Source of the DNA: Chitinophagales bacterium
GTDB lineage: Bacteria; Bacteroidota; Bacteroidia; Chitinophagales; JADIYW01
Assembly (NCBI GenBank): GCA_019694955.1
Contig: JAIBAX010000009.1
Coordinates: 42,007 to 106,006, forward strand
Direction of reading: 5' to 3'
DNA: 64,000 nt
This document shows, piece after piece, positions 45,134-54,300 of this stretch; position 1 is the stretch's first letter, and every line of letters starts with the position of its first letter. Below the pieces are notes generated by a model, which was given only the letters and a program-made list of their open reading frames with translations, was not told where the DNA came from and did not search any database. A program made the translations under genes and the position numbers.

Positions 45134-47719
45134 TTATTTCTTTAACGATTCCAGAAAAGGAGATTCATATGTCGCAATGGTTTGTAATACAGCTTCGTTG
45201 TCTCGGTATTTCTCTTTTATCCAGTCAAATGCAACAACTCCCTTCTGATTCGAAAGTGTTGTTATTAAAAAGAGGTTGTTGAAGATAATATTCAGATCGC
45301 CATCTTTTAGAGACTGTTTGAATCGATCTAAAATCATGGGAAAAGCCTTGTCAGATTGATTAAGCGCTACCAATGTTTCTGCAGCGGCTAGGCGAAAATC
45401 CCAGATAGGCGTTGCCAGTGACCAACGTGGTGCATAAAGATCTGATAATGCATCTATAGCCATTGCCCCACCTCTAGGATCACCTAATTCTTTTAATCCA
45501 TTTAAGGCACTGATTAAACTTTGATTCTTCCAAGATGGTTTATTCTTGAGTTTTAAGAGTTCAGGATACGCTTTTGTACTCTTGGTTTTACCTAAAGCAA
45601 TCGCCGCAGCATTGACAACCCTGTCGCTGGAGTCTTTTAAGAACCGCACATATATATCGGCGTATTTTTTTTCCATGGTTGTGCCAAGTAGCCTTATGGC
45701 AGAAGCACGAACCCATGAAGATTCCTTTTCTATGGTAGTTTGTAGCATCGATAATGTTTCGTTATCGATAATGGATGGATTTCCGGCTGATAGCCTTTGA
45801 ATTTGTGAAAGCGCACTTGTCTTGATTCGCCAATAAACATCGCTCCGGATAATATTTCTGTATGCTGTGATTATCTGCTGTTTTTCTTCGGTGCTGGTTT
45901 CTTCATTTTGTGCCAGTGTTGTCAGCGCATTCATTGCCCACATCATTCCCACAACATCAGGGTCATTCTTTAGTTGATATAATAATTCTTCCAGTGGTTT
46001 TTCAAACGTCATTTCTTTGATCCACGTTCCTTCGTAATCGAAATTCACCAATAGCGGCTCGTTAGGAAGGTTAAAAGTAAATATATTGTCTTTTTGTGGA
46101 GCAATCCATAATTTTTCCAACGAATGGTCAATTTCAACCAGAACATTTCCCTGAAAATATACATTCTGCGGAAACAAACAGGTGCTATCAATTTGTTGGG
46201 TTTGCGTTACATTTAATGTGAATGTTTTTGTCGCATCGTCATAATGCTTTGTGATGTTAAAAATGGGATGTCCTACTTTAAACAACCATTGGTCAAAAAA
46301 CCACTCCATAGATTGCCCGCTGACAGCTTCTACCGCTTTCCGGAAATCTTCAGTCGTTGTAAGTTTATTGCCCTGATGTGCTACATAATACTGAATGGCC
46401 TTTTGCCAATTTTCTTCTCCTAATTCTTTCCTAAGCATATGCAATACCAAGGCACCACGGCTATTGGCATAGTTTCCCGATGTGAAAGCACTCACGTCTT
46501 CATAACGTTTATTTACAACAGGTTGTTTTATTCCGGCATTCCAATCAAACATATACATGCTCTGATCGTAAGAAAGTTGATACAATAAGAACTCGGCATG
46601 CCCATTCTTATATTCGTCATACCAACACGAGAAATACCGTGCAAATGCCTTTGATAACCAGAAATGCCCCCAATCTTGAACGGTGATATAAGTGCCAAAC
46701 CATTGTTGTGCCAAGGATTCTCCTTCGAGCATATCCCATAAGTATAAAAAGTCAGCATGTGTGCCGTAGTCGTCAATCATATTTTCTGTTTGAGTAGCTA
46801 TAGACATGCCTGAAATTCCCCATGGAATGTCTTGCACAAAAATTTGGGAATAAGAAGAATAGGGATATTGTTTGCCAGTCTTTTCGGAGAAAAATTTCAC
46901 CATGTCCGGCAATCTGGCGACACTGGCTTTTGTGCCTTCCACTTCATGCGGGTAGCAATAGTTGTGTAAAATAATATCGGCATAATTTTGCTGGACATCT
47001 ATATATTCACCAACCACAAATGACGTAAGGTAGTTGGCGTAAGGGATATTTGTCTGGTAATGAAAGGTATTAGATCCATCCATGTTTTTTTTCTTGCTAA
47101 TCAATTGTCCATTCGAAACAACCGTTAAATTGCTGTCGACCGTAGCAATAAATGCAGTCGTTCTCAAGTCATTTGGTGCATCATAGCAAGGAAACCAGTA
47201 TCTGTTAGAAGTGGGTTCGCCAATGGACCAAATTTGTTTTCTTTTTGTAGGTTCCGCAACGGATGGCGCTAAAAAGCGAACACCTTTGCCATTGCTTCCG
47301 GCAAGATTGTTGGGGTCTGTCTCGTTTATATAATTGCTATGATAGTCAATAGATAGGCTAATCGGCTCGTCGGTAGCATATGTTTTATCCAATTGGATAA
47401 TCAGCCCATTATCCTGGTCACCTCCGTCATAAGTAAATGACAATTCTTTGCTATTATTTAGTTTTATTGTGTTGATGGTAAGGAAACCTGCGTCTAGCAT
47501 GACTTTATCGGCAGCATTGTATAAGTGCAACGTGATATTGGCAACACCTTTTACCTGTTTCTGTTGCCAATCGAATTGTACATTTAGTTCAATGTGTTGG
47601 ATATCAGTATTATATGAACGTATCCATTGCTTATTAGGGAAGGGGGCAATTTCTTGGGCGGTGATAGGCAAGTGCATCATTAAAATTAGTATGATGGAAA
47701 AAAGTGGTGACAATTTCAT
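45134..47719 (-). CDS. M1-peptidase-like protein lacking zinc ligands, with HEAT repeats
   Basis: 861 aa from ATG 47719 (signal peptide MKLSPLFSIILILMMHLPIT-AQ); an ATG 78 bp upstream is rejected. The N-terminal beta domain and the GISGMSIATQTENM stretch match M1 aminopeptidases. However, the HExxHxW zinc motif reads ESLAQQW here (H-E-H become E-S-Q), and the downstream third ligand in WLNEG becomes WLSKA (Glu to Lys). The enzyme is therefore predicted to be inactive. Residues about 590-860 form HEAT-like repeats (VVNAAAIALGKTKS, AAAETLVALNQ). Probably a secreted or periplasmic binding or scaffold protein. A TAATTTTG box lies ~21 bp upstream. Confidence 0.85.
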   Translation of the reverse strand: MKLSPLFSIILILMMHLPITAQEIAPFPNKQWIRSYNTDIQHIELNVQFDWQQKQVKGVANITLHLYNAADKVMLDAGFLTINTIKLNNSKELSFTYDGGDQDNGLIIQLDKTYATDEPISLSIDYHSNYINETDPNNLAGSNGKGVRFLAPSVAEPTKRKQIWSIGEPTSNRYWFPCYDAPNDLRTTAFIATVDSNLTVVSNGQLISKKKNMDGSNTFHYQTNIPYANYLTSFVVGEYIDVQQNYADIILHNYCYPHEVEGTKASVARLPDMVKFFSEKTGKQYPYSSYSQIFVQDIPWGISGMSIATQTENMIDDYGTHADFLYLWDMLEGESLAQQWFGTYITVQDWGHFWLSKAFARYFSCWYDEYKNGHAEFLLYQLSYDQSMYMFDWNAGIKQPVVNKRYEDVSAFTSGNYANSRGALVLHMLRKELGEENWQKAIQYYVAHQGNKLTTTEDFRKAVEAVSGQSMEWFFDQWLFKVGHPIFNITKHYDDATKTFTLNVTQTQQIDSTCLFPQNVYFQGNVLVEIDHSLEKLWIAPQKDNIFTFNLPNEPLLVNFDYEGTWIKEMTFEKPLEELLYQLKNDPDVVGMMWAMNALTTLAQNEETSTEEKQQIITAYRNIIRSDVYWRIKTSALSQIQRLSAGNPSIIDNETLSMLQTTIEKESSWVRASAIRLLGTTMEKKYADIYVRFLKDSSDRVVNAAAIALGKTKSTKAYPELLKLKNKPSWKNQSLISALNGLKELGDPRGGAMAIDALSDLYAPRWSLATPIWDFRLAAAETLVALNQSDKAFPMILDRFKQSLKDGDLNIIFNNLFLITTLSNQKGVVAFDWIKEKYRDNEAVLQTIATYESPFLESLKK

Positions 47720-47888
47720 AGTAAACCGTATTTGTTGATGCAAAATTATAGAATGCACATTTAGGCATTCAGACAAGAAATGGACATTTTGAGCCAAGAA
47801 TCAAGCAATTAAATTTTATGCTTTCTTCAATATTTTGCATTTGTATGTCGATTTTATTTACTATATTTAATTTTCAATTTACAATCAA

Positions 47889-48419
47889 ATGGACATATAC
47901 TCGAAGACTTCCATCATGCAATTGTTGGAACAAGAATATGATGCAGTCATTCATGCGTTGGAAAAATTCCCGCAAAACTTATTAGAAAAAGAACCCGATG
48001 GGAAATGGTCGGCGCTCATGCATTTAGATCACCTTATAAAATCTTCCAGTGCTGTCAATATGGGTTTGGCATTGCCGAAGTTTATTTTTCCAATAGTAGG
48101 CGGTCGCTTGAAACGCGCACAATACACATATGATGAAGTGGTTGCAAAATATACGGGAAAACTCGCACAAGGTGCTAAAGCAACCGGTCCCTATGTTCCA
48201 CCGAAAAGGAGTGCAAGTGAAATCGGAAAACTGTTGAAGCGTTTTGAATCTGAAAAGGAACGAATGCTAAAGAACTTAGATAAGTGGACGGATGTGCAAT
48301 TGGAAAAATTGGTTATGCCACATCCTATTATAGGAAAGATTTCAGTAAAAGAAATGATGTTCTTTACCATCTATCATACAAGCCATCATAGGAAAGTATT
48401 GGAGAATTTTAGCGGATAA
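47889..48419 (+). CDS. DinB-family protein
   Basis: 176 aa four-helix bundle. SALMHLDHLIKS early and the late motif MMFFTIYHTSHHRKVLENF supply the His residues of the DinB metal site. DinB proteins are putative metal-dependent hydrolases or thiol transferases (bacillithiol-type in some lineages); the substrate is unknown. Single gene, converging with the HhH coiled-coil gene, 2 bp between the stops. Confidence 0.85.
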   Translation: MDIYSKTSIMQLLEQEYDAVIHALEKFPQNLLEKEPDGKWSALMHLDHLIKSSSAVNMGLALPKFIFPIVGGRLKRAQYTYDEVVAKYTGKLAQGAKATGPYVPPKRSASEIGKLLKRFESEKERMLKNLDKWTDVQLEKLVMPHPIIGKISVKEMMFFTIYHTSHHRKVLENFSG

Positions 48420-48421
48420 CT

Positions 48422-49219
48422 TTACTTTTTCAGCTTACCACCTTTGAGTTCCTTTTGCCATTCTTTCAATGTTTCCCATTTTTCTTCATATGCCAAACGA
48501 GCTTGTTCCGGCCATGTTTTAGGGTCATGGATGGCGTAATGATCGCCTTCTTCATCTAGGATTGCCCTTAATACCTCAACGGAAGTAAGTGAGAGTGCCT
48601 TGAAAGACTTGATTCCCTTGTCGTTAAGAATAGAAGCGATTTTTGGACCTATACCTTCTATCGCTTTCAGGTTGTCAATTTTATCCTCATCAACAATCGG
48701 AATGACAATCTCCACAGGCGGTTTGATGGGTGCTTTCTCTACAAGTGAGGTTACAGCACTTTCATTTGCCGTTGTCAACTTTACAGGATGCTCATCTTTG
48801 GTAATAAGTTTCAACTGACATGCTTCCAACTTGCGTTTGGTGTCTGCCAATTCTTCACTAAGGTCTTCCGGTATTGGCTTCAAGCGCAGTTCATAGACTT
48901 CTTTCTCTAACTGGGATATCCGCCCTCTTAAAGTAAAATTCTCATCTTCGAAGTTTTTAGTAGAGCTGTTTACCATCTTCAGGTTGTCATATTTGCCGAC
49001 TAAATCATTGTATTCACCACCCAATTGGTTGTATTTTTCTTTCCATCTAGATAATTCTTCTTCGTACTCTTTAGAGCTTTTTCCAATTTTCCATAGATGC
49101 CTAAGTAGCCAGCCTAAGAAAAAGGCACCCAATAGCATAATGATAATTTCTAAAGTATGTGACGTAAATGTCTCTGTACCGGGACCTTGTGTGATATTTT
49201 GACTAAATAAGCCTTTCAT
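48422..49219 (-). CDS. Membrane coiled-coil protein with helix-hairpin-helix domain
   Basis: 265 aa. One N-terminal membrane helix (IIIMLLGAFFLGWLLRHLW), a coiled coil at about 48-135 (KEYEEELSRWKEKYNQLGGE, RGRISQLEKEVYELRLK), a Pro/Val-rich linker, and a C-terminal helix-hairpin-helix: DNLKAIEGIGPKIASILNDK, then GIKSFKALS and PKTWPEQARLAYEEKWE. The HhH type resembles those in L21-like/DUF4332 proteins. It could tether nucleic acid or another protein to the membrane. It is 11 bp downstream of the OmpA gene, forming a pair. Confidence 0.75.
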   Translation of the reverse strand: MKGLFSQNITQGPGTETFTSHTLEIIIMLLGAFFLGWLLRHLWKIGKSSKEYEEELSRWKEKYNQLGGEYNDLVGKYDNLKMVNSSTKNFEDENFTLRGRISQLEKEVYELRLKPIPEDLSEELADTKRKLEACQLKLITKDEHPVKLTTANESAVTSLVEKAPIKPPVEIVIPIVDEDKIDNLKAIEGIGPKIASILNDKGIKSFKALSLTSVEVLRAILDEEGDHYAIHDPKTWPEQARLAYEEKWETLKEWQKELKGGKLKK

Positions 49220-49230
49220 AGCATCTCTTT

Positions 49231-50100
49231 TTAATATTTAATTTCTACTCTACGGTTTTTTTGTCGACCTTCTTCAGTCTTATTGTCTGCAATAGGCATG
49301 CTCTCACCTTTTGATTCTGCGCTTATCTGTCCAGAAGGGACGCCTTTTCTTATGAGTATATCTCGAATAGCATTGGCTCGCTGAAGTGCAAGACTATAGT
49401 TTTTCTGGTTGTCACCGTTAGCATCACTATGTCCAGTGACAGTTACAGGTTGACCGTCATTGATGGCATTCTTTGCAAGTTTTGCCAATGCTTTGTCCAC
49501 CGTTGCATCGGATATTTTTTGATTAGAATTACTGGGAAAATAAATAACAAGACCATCTAAAATTTCTTCTACTGTAATATGTGGTATTTCCTTCTGTACC
49601 GGTAATGTCGCAATGGTTTCTGTTGCTGGTGCTGCTTCTACAGGAGAGGATGCCTCGTCTTCCATATATTCCCAAGCCAATCCGCAGGCTTCAAAAGGAT
49701 CTTTTGAAGGAATAACACCGGAGATAACCTCTGAACGGAGTACCACTTCTTCATCTCCCAACTCAGGAAATAAGGTTTTAATATTTCTGGCTCGCTCCAA
49801 TCCTAAATCAATGCCGGAAGTCACCGCCGCCTCGGAAGGATAATAGTAACCTGTTATGACTAATTTTGTCTGACCATTTTTTAATGCTAAAACAGAATCT
49901 TTAAACGCATTAAAATGGCTTCCTGTGAGCGGCTCAGGAGTATTCGAATTAAATGCAATCCCATGAATGTCATCTTGTATGATTTCCTTTTTAGGTTGCT
50001 TGCTTAAGCCATATCCTTTTATTTGATGCACATAATACCACCAACTTCCTATCGACCAAATAAAAAATATTCCAAGCACTCCTAGCCATCTTCCGTTCAT
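49231..50100 (-). CDS. OmpA-family peptidoglycan-binding membrane protein
   Basis: 289 aa. N-terminal membrane helix (WLGVLGIFFIWSIGSWWYY). The C-terminal OmpA domain (about 180-289) has VTVTGHSDANGDNQKNYSLA and LQRANAIRDILIRKGVP, and ends GRQKNRRVEIKY. The middle part (KLVITGYYYPSEAAVTSGID, LGLERARNI) looks like a second, degenerate OmpA-type domain. It is expected to bind peptidoglycan in the periplasm. First gene of a two-gene operon with the HhH protein, which suggests an envelope-spanning assembly (inference). Confidence 0.85.
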   Translation of the reverse strand: MNGRWLGVLGIFFIWSIGSWWYYVHQIKGYGLSKQPKKEIIQDDIHGIAFNSNTPEPLTGSHFNAFKDSVLALKNGQTKLVITGYYYPSEAAVTSGIDLGLERARNIKTLFPELGDEEVVLRSEVISGVIPSKDPFEACGLAWEYMEDEASSPVEAAPATETIATLPVQKEIPHITVEEILDGLVIYFPSNSNQKISDATVDKALAKLAKNAINDGQPVTVTGHSDANGDNQKNYSLALQRANAIRDILIRKGVPSGQISAESKGESMPIADNKTEEGRQKNRRVEIKY

Positions 50101-50296
50101 AGTGTCGCAATTGTGATTCCGAAAATAGAAATTTTATCCGATGTTACTATCATAATCACGCTTTTTTTTATTATTGCCCCAATTTTTATTTTTTTTGTTA
50201 AGTAATCTGTAAGAAACGAAAAAAATCTAAGAACTTTTTCGATAATTTGTGTTTTGGTTTCAATTTTGCAATGAGTAGTATATAAAAATTATTTAA

Positions 50297-50905
50297 ATGA
50301 AGTCACGCTTCCATTTTTTTTTCGGCATAATATTTTTAGGAATCATCGCCTTGAGCTTTTATCAAGTAACACCCTTGAAGCCGGGAACAAAAATGCCTAA
50401 AGGATTTTCACGTTTGAAAGAAGTGAATAACCAATACCTGATCCTTAAAGATGTTTATCAAGAAAATGGTTTATGCGTCATCTTCTCAAGCAATACCTGT
50501 CCTTTTGTTACCAGCTATGAATCACGCTATAATACGCTTTATGAACTATGTAAAAAAAATAAAATTGGCATGTTAGTAGTGAATTCAAATGAAGCCAAAC
50601 GTACTGGTGACGACTCTTACAAGGAAATGCAAAAGCATGCCAAAGAAAAAGGGTATAAATTTTATTATGCTGAAGACAAATCAAGTAAACTGGCAGATGC
50701 CTTTAATGCACAAACAACACCCGAAGCCTTCTTGTTTGATAATACCCAAATATTAAGGTATAGAGGTGCTATTGACGATAATTCTAAAGCCGAGTTGGTT
50801 AAATTAAATTACCTTCAAGATGCTATTAAGGCAATGACGGCTAAAAAGGTAATTGCTACGAAGGAAACAAAAGTTACAGGTTGCAGTATTAAGAGAGTTA
50901 AATAG
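50297..50905 (+). CDS. Thioredoxin-like (redoxin) protein with single-Cys CPFV motif
   Basis: 202 aa with an N-terminal signal-anchor (FHFFFGIIFLGIIALSF). Redoxin/AhpC-TSA-like fold: GLCVIFSSNTCPFVTSYESR has one Cys in the active-site turn (T-C-P-F), followed by MLVVNSNEAKRTGDDS, TTPEAFLFDNTQILRYRGAI with the cis-Pro. This matches the extracytoplasmic thioredoxin-like proteins of Bacteroidota that may act as a peroxiredoxin or thiol reductase. It overlaps the convergent mtaB gene by 8 bp. Confidence 0.85.
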   Translation: MKSRFHFFFGIIFLGIIALSFYQVTPLKPGTKMPKGFSRLKEVNNQYLILKDVYQENGLCVIFSSNTCPFVTSYESRYNTLYELCKKNKIGMLVVNSNEAKRTGDDSYKEMQKHAKEKGYKFYYAEDKSSKLADAFNAQTTPEAFLFDNTQILRYRGAIDDNSKAELVKLNYLQDAIKAMTAKKVIATKETKVTGCSIKRVK

Positions 50906-52220
50906 GCTGCTCAACACAGAGCGTTCCTTTAAAAATGCCTTGATCATCTAAATGGGTAAGTTGTACCGTTTTCAGTTGATTTACCCATTCTTTTTCATAG
51001 GGAACGCTCACTTTAAGATAGTTATCCGTGAAACCATACATATCATGCCCTTTTTTTTCTTCCTCGAAGAGTACCTGTGCGGACGAACCTGCAAATGAAG
51101 CATAGAAAGCACGCCTTTTTTTCTCAGATAAAATACGCAATCGGCTATTCCGCTCTTCTCTGAGGGCAGTTGGTACGATACCCGGCATTTCTATTGCTTT
51201 TGTATTTTCTCTTTCTGAGTAGGTAAATACATGGAAATATGAAACGTCCAATCCGTTCAAAAAGTTATAAGTCTCCATGAAGTGTTCTTCTGTTTCTCCC
51301 GGAAAACCCACAATAATATCCACGCCTATGCAAGCATGTGGCATGACGGATTTTATTTTTTCTACTCTTGATTGATATAAAGCACTCCTATATCTTCTTC
51401 TCATTCCCGACAATATCTCATCGGATCCTGATTGTAGCGGAATATGAAAATGTGGAACAAAGCGATTACTCTTGGATACAAAATCAATGATTTCATCCGT
51501 CAGTAAATTGGGTTCAATGGAGGAAATTCTAAAGCGTTCAATTCCCTGAACTTCATCTAATTGCTGGATAAGTGATAAAAAATTATCCTTTGTCTTCAAT
51601 CCTGCACCGTAGTCACCCGTGTTAACACCGGTTAAAACGATCTCTTTAACACCAGATTCCGCTAGCTTTCTAGCATTTCTTAGAACATTTTCGGGAAGAT
51701 CGCTCCTGCTTTTTCCTCTCGCCAGCGGTATAGTGCAAAAAGAACATTTGTAATCACAGCCATCCTGAATCTTTAAGAAAGAACGCGTCCTATCACCAAT
51801 CGAGTATGCATCAACAAAAAAATCGGCAGCACGAATTTCAGTTGCCATGACTTGTCCGCAAGGGTTTTTAGTGAGGTCGTTTAGTATTTCCGGTAGCCTG
51901 AATTTTTCCGCAGCACCCAATACCAAATCCACTCCGGGAATTTCAGCAATTTCTTTAGGCTTGAGTTGTGCATAGCAACCAATAACAACAATATAAGCAT
52001 CCGGAGAGGTACGTAAAGCTTGGCGAACGGTGTACCTACACTTCTTATCCGCATTATCGGTAACTGAGCAAGTATTGATTACATACACATCTGCCTGCTC
52101 TTCAAAATCTACCGTAGCAAAACCTTTTTCTTGCATCATCCGACCTATGGACGACGTTTCCGAGAAGTTTAGCTTACATCCCAGCGTATAAAAAGCGACT
52201 TTTTTCCCAGTATTCAACAT
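50898..52220 (-). CDS. mtaB: tRNA t6A37 methylthiotransferase MtaB
   Basis: 440 aa. N-terminal UPF0004 domain with three Cys (YTLGCKLNFSE, INTCSVTDNADKKC, VIGCYAQ), the radical SAM motif CDYKCSFC, GVNTGDYGAG, and a C-terminal TRAM-like region. It adds a methylthio group to N6-threonylcarbamoyladenosine-37 of tRNAs decoding ANN codons, using two [4Fe-4S] clusters. A TATTTTTG box ends 7 nt before the ATG, and lies at the base of a 17-bp inverted repeat (52231-52296), so the hairpin overlaps its promoter. Confidence 0.93.
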   Translation of the reverse strand: MLNTGKKVAFYTLGCKLNFSETSSIGRMMQEKGFATVDFEEQADVYVINTCSVTDNADKKCRYTVRQALRTSPDAYIVVIGCYAQLKPKEIAEIPGVDLVLGAAEKFRLPEILNDLTKNPCGQVMATEIRAADFFVDAYSIGDRTRSFLKIQDGCDYKCSFCTIPLARGKSRSDLPENVLRNARKLAESGVKEIVLTGVNTGDYGAGLKTKDNFLSLIQQLDEVQGIERFRISSIEPNLLTDEIIDFVSKSNRFVPHFHIPLQSGSDEILSGMRRRYRSALYQSRVEKIKSVMPHACIGVDIIVGFPGETEEHFMETYNFLNGLDVSYFHVFTYSERENTKAIEMPGIVPTALREERNSRLRILSEKKRRAFYASFAGSSAQVLFEEEKKGHDMYGFTDNYLKVSVPYEKEWVNQLKTVQLTHLDDQGIFKGTLCVEQPI

Positions 52221-52230
52221 GAATGTGCAA

Positions 52231-52407
52231 AAATAGGAAGAAAAGCTGTTATATCAAATCTCAACCTCGAGGGTTGACAAGCTTTTCTTCCTATTTATTT
52301 AATAGAATATATGCCACATCCGCTTTAATTTAAGGCAGATGGGAAGCCAACCTCCGAGGTTGACTTTCCAAAGGCGACCTTTAGCCAACACCCAACCCTC
52401 GAGGTTG
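52231..52407. repeat. Cluster of three CAACCTC-type palindromes, one inside a 17-bp inverted repeat
   Basis: AAATAGGAAGAAAAGCT (52231-52247) has a perfect inverted copy at 52280-52296, enclosing CAACCTCGAGGGTTG (52262-52276). Further copies are CAACCTCCGAGGTTG (52348-52362) and CAACCCTCGAGGTTG (52393-52407). The same palindromes occur at 23.3-23.4 kb. Intergenic between the divergent genes mtaB and the Gfo/Idh gene. Confidence 0.8.
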
Positions 52408-52448
52408 ATATCCTCAACGTGTGGAATAAATAAAAAATATAGCGCAAA

Positions 52449-52466
52449 CACAATACTTATATTGTG
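52449..52466. promoter_or_regulatory. Short inverted repeat upstream of the Gfo/Idh gene
   Basis: CACAATA (52449-52455) and TATTGTG (52460-52466) with a 4-nt centre, 15-18 bp before the start. Possible operator; no regulator identified. Confidence 0.35.
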
Positions 52467-52483
52467 AGAAAAATTTAACCTTG

Positions 52484-53446
52484 TTGAAAATTGGACTCAT
52501 TGGAATTGGTAAATTGGGCATCTTGCATGCTCAGATATTAAAAGCATCGCCGCATTTTGAATTGGTAGGCGTTTATGATAGCGATCCTGCCAGACTAAAA
52601 TCTGTTTGTGAAGAGATGGATATCATGCCTTATACCAGCGCTTTAGGTTTAATCAAGGAGGTGGATGTGGTAGATATCGTTACGCCAGCCCATACACACT
52701 ATGAATATGCAGTAGCAGCAATCAAGAATGCCAAACATGTATTTATTGAAAAACCTATTACCCATACGATTGAAGAGGCTTTACATATCGAACAATTGGC
52801 AAATGAGGCAGATGTATTTGTACAAGTAGGACATATCGAACGTTTTAATCCTGCATTTAAGGCGGTAGAAAACTACCAACTGCAACCTATGTTCATTGAG
52901 GCACATCGCTTATCTACCTTTGATCCGCGCGGTACAGATGTGTCGGTAGTTTTGGATTTAATGGTACATGATTTAGATATTATCCTCACGCTAACGAAGT
53001 CAAATATACGCTCCATTCAGGCAAATGGTGTTTCCGTTATCACCGATAATATCGATATTGCTAATGCAAGAATTGAATTTGACAATGGTTGCGTAGCAAA
53101 TATCACTTGTAGTAGAGTGTCTATGAAGAAAATGCGTAAAATCCGCTTGTTTCAGAAAGATGCTTACATATCTATGGATTTCTTGGAGAAAAAGGCCGAA
53201 ATTATTAAAATTGCTGAAGGAGCCAGCGAAACGGGTCTCACCTTGCATCTAGAGGGAAAAGAAAAAAATCTTGTCGTCATACACCCAAAATCAACACCTA
53301 GTAATGCCTTACAAGAAGAGCTGGAAAGTTTTGCAATCTGTATACAATCTAACAAGACACCTAAAGTGTCTGCATCAGATGGTGTAAAGGCTATGGAAAT
53401 AGCACATCAGGTGTTAAAGAAGATAAGAAAAAATAGCCTCGTATAA
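52484..53446 (+). CDS. Gfo/Idh/MocA-family oxidoreductase
   Basis: 320 aa from TTG 52484, or 321 from TTG 52481; no ATG is available near the conserved N-terminus KIGLIGIGKLGILHAQIL, so a TTG start is required. NAD(P)-binding Rossmann domain with VDIVTPAHTHYEYA and HVFIEKPITHTIEEA (catalytic Lys in EKP), then the alpha/beta substrate domain with MVHDLDIIL. In this phylum such proteins sit near lipid A or sugar genes; the substrate here is unknown. No obvious operon partner. Confidence 0.88.
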   Translation: MKIGLIGIGKLGILHAQILKASPHFELVGVYDSDPARLKSVCEEMDIMPYTSALGLIKEVDVVDIVTPAHTHYEYAVAAIKNAKHVFIEKPITHTIEEALHIEQLANEADVFVQVGHIERFNPAFKAVENYQLQPMFIEAHRLSTFDPRGTDVSVVLDLMVHDLDIILTLTKSNIRSIQANGVSVITDNIDIANARIEFDNGCVANITCSRVSMKKMRKIRLFQKDAYISMDFLEKKAEIIKIAEGASETGLTLHLEGKEKNLVVIHPKSTPSNALQEELESFAICIQSNKTPKVSASDGVKAMEIAHQVLKKIRKNSLV

Positions 53447-53453
53447 ATGTTGC

Positions 53454-53693
53454 TCATATAATGCCGTCATTATAAGATAGGAAGGTTAGGTTGATTAACT
53501 CTTCTGGAGGGACGTGCAGCCATTTTGCAAATACAATAAGTTCTAAAGCAGTCATCTTGTGTCGGTTTCTGAGCAACCGAAGGAATCTGCTTCTATCGCA
53601 GTCAGCGGCAAGAAGAATATCGTCACTAGGGACGACTTTCGAAGACTTGAAAACATGTTCAATGGTCTTTTGTAGGTTGTTGTTCCATTCCAT
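53454..53693 (-). CDS. Small helix-turn-helix-like protein
   Basis: 79 aa. Short all-helical domain DDILLAADCDRSRFLRLLRN, then HKMTALELIVFAKWLHVPPE, which fits a compact Cro/C1-type fold in which the second helix pair reads like XRE proteins (K-M-T-A-L-E-L). No C-terminal effector domain. The TATTTTTG box ends 4 nt before the ATG. It is divergent from the two paralogous genes at 53796 and 54313, with 102 bp between the start codons, a layout typical of regulator pairs. Function inferred only from fold. Confidence 0.6.
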   Translation of the reverse strand: MEWNNNLQKTIEHVFKSSKVVPSDDILLAADCDRSRFLRLLRNRHKMTALELIVFAKWLHVPPEELINLTFLSYNDGII

Positions 53694-53697
53694 ATTT

Positions 53698-53705
53698 CAA
53701 AAATA
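53698..53705 (-). promoter_or_regulatory. -7 promoter box TATTTTTG, leaderless geometry
   Basis: On the minus strand TATTTTTG is followed by aaat and then the ATG at 53693. Confidence 0.55.
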
Positions 53706-53783
53706 TGTCTCTAATGTCATTTTAGGAAATAAAATGATAAAAAATATTACAAAAAGGAAATTTTATATGAAATCTTTCAATCG

Positions 53784-53791
53784 CAACTTTG
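53784..53791 (+). promoter_or_regulatory. -7 promoter box CAACTTTG, leaderless geometry
   Basis: CAACTTTG (one mismatch to TAnnTTTG) is followed by caaa and then ATG 53796. The paralogue at 54313 has the corresponding CAATTTTG at the same distance. Confidence 0.5.
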
Positions 53792-53795
53792 CAAA

Positions 53796-54152
53796 ATGGG
53801 CGTACATCGTGGGCAAGTTGTTCGGGCAAAATTGGATGAAATTGGCGTTAAGGTAAGCAAACTTGCCCAAAGACTTGATTATTCTCGTGGTCATATGTAT
53901 AAATTGTTTGAATCAGAGAATCTTGGCTATCCTATCATCTATAAAATCGGCGAAGTCATCAATTATGATTTCTCCCATGATTTCCCTGAAATGCCCGTCA
54001 AGCGGATAGAACAAAATATCGTCTCTGAACCGGAAGAAGTTTATGGTATTAATACAACAAATGTATATGAACTTAAAAAGGCAGTGGTTTTTTGGAGAGA
54101 TAGATATTATGCGCTAATGGAAAAATATATCGCTAAATTAGAAGGTAGGTAA
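53796..54152 (+). CDS. XRE-like small DNA-binding protein, paralogue 1
   Basis: 118 aa. N-terminal helix-turn-helix: RGQVVRAKLDEIGVKVSKLA, QRLDYSRGHMYKLF, YKIGEVINYDF. It has a C-terminal helix VYELKKAVVFWRDRYYALME that probably dimerises. It lacks an enzymatic domain. Close relative of the next gene (same length, same order, nearly identical VYGxNTTNVYELKKAV). ATG 53796 is fixed by the box 4 nt upstream and by the paralogue's start. Confidence 0.75.
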   Translation: MGVHRGQVVRAKLDEIGVKVSKLAQRLDYSRGHMYKLFESENLGYPIIYKIGEVINYDFSHDFPEMPVKRIEQNIVSEPEEVYGINTTNVYELKKAVVFWRDRYYALMEKYIAKLEGR

Positions 54153-54300
54153 GAATATCAATCATTTGTTAAAGCGTTTTTCAGTATTATTTATAATTAA
54201 AATATATTGCCGTGTAATATGCGTACATTTATGTCTAATTATGTAATTTAATGATAAAAAATAATACGAAAAGCGGATTTTATTTACAGGCATTCTGTTG

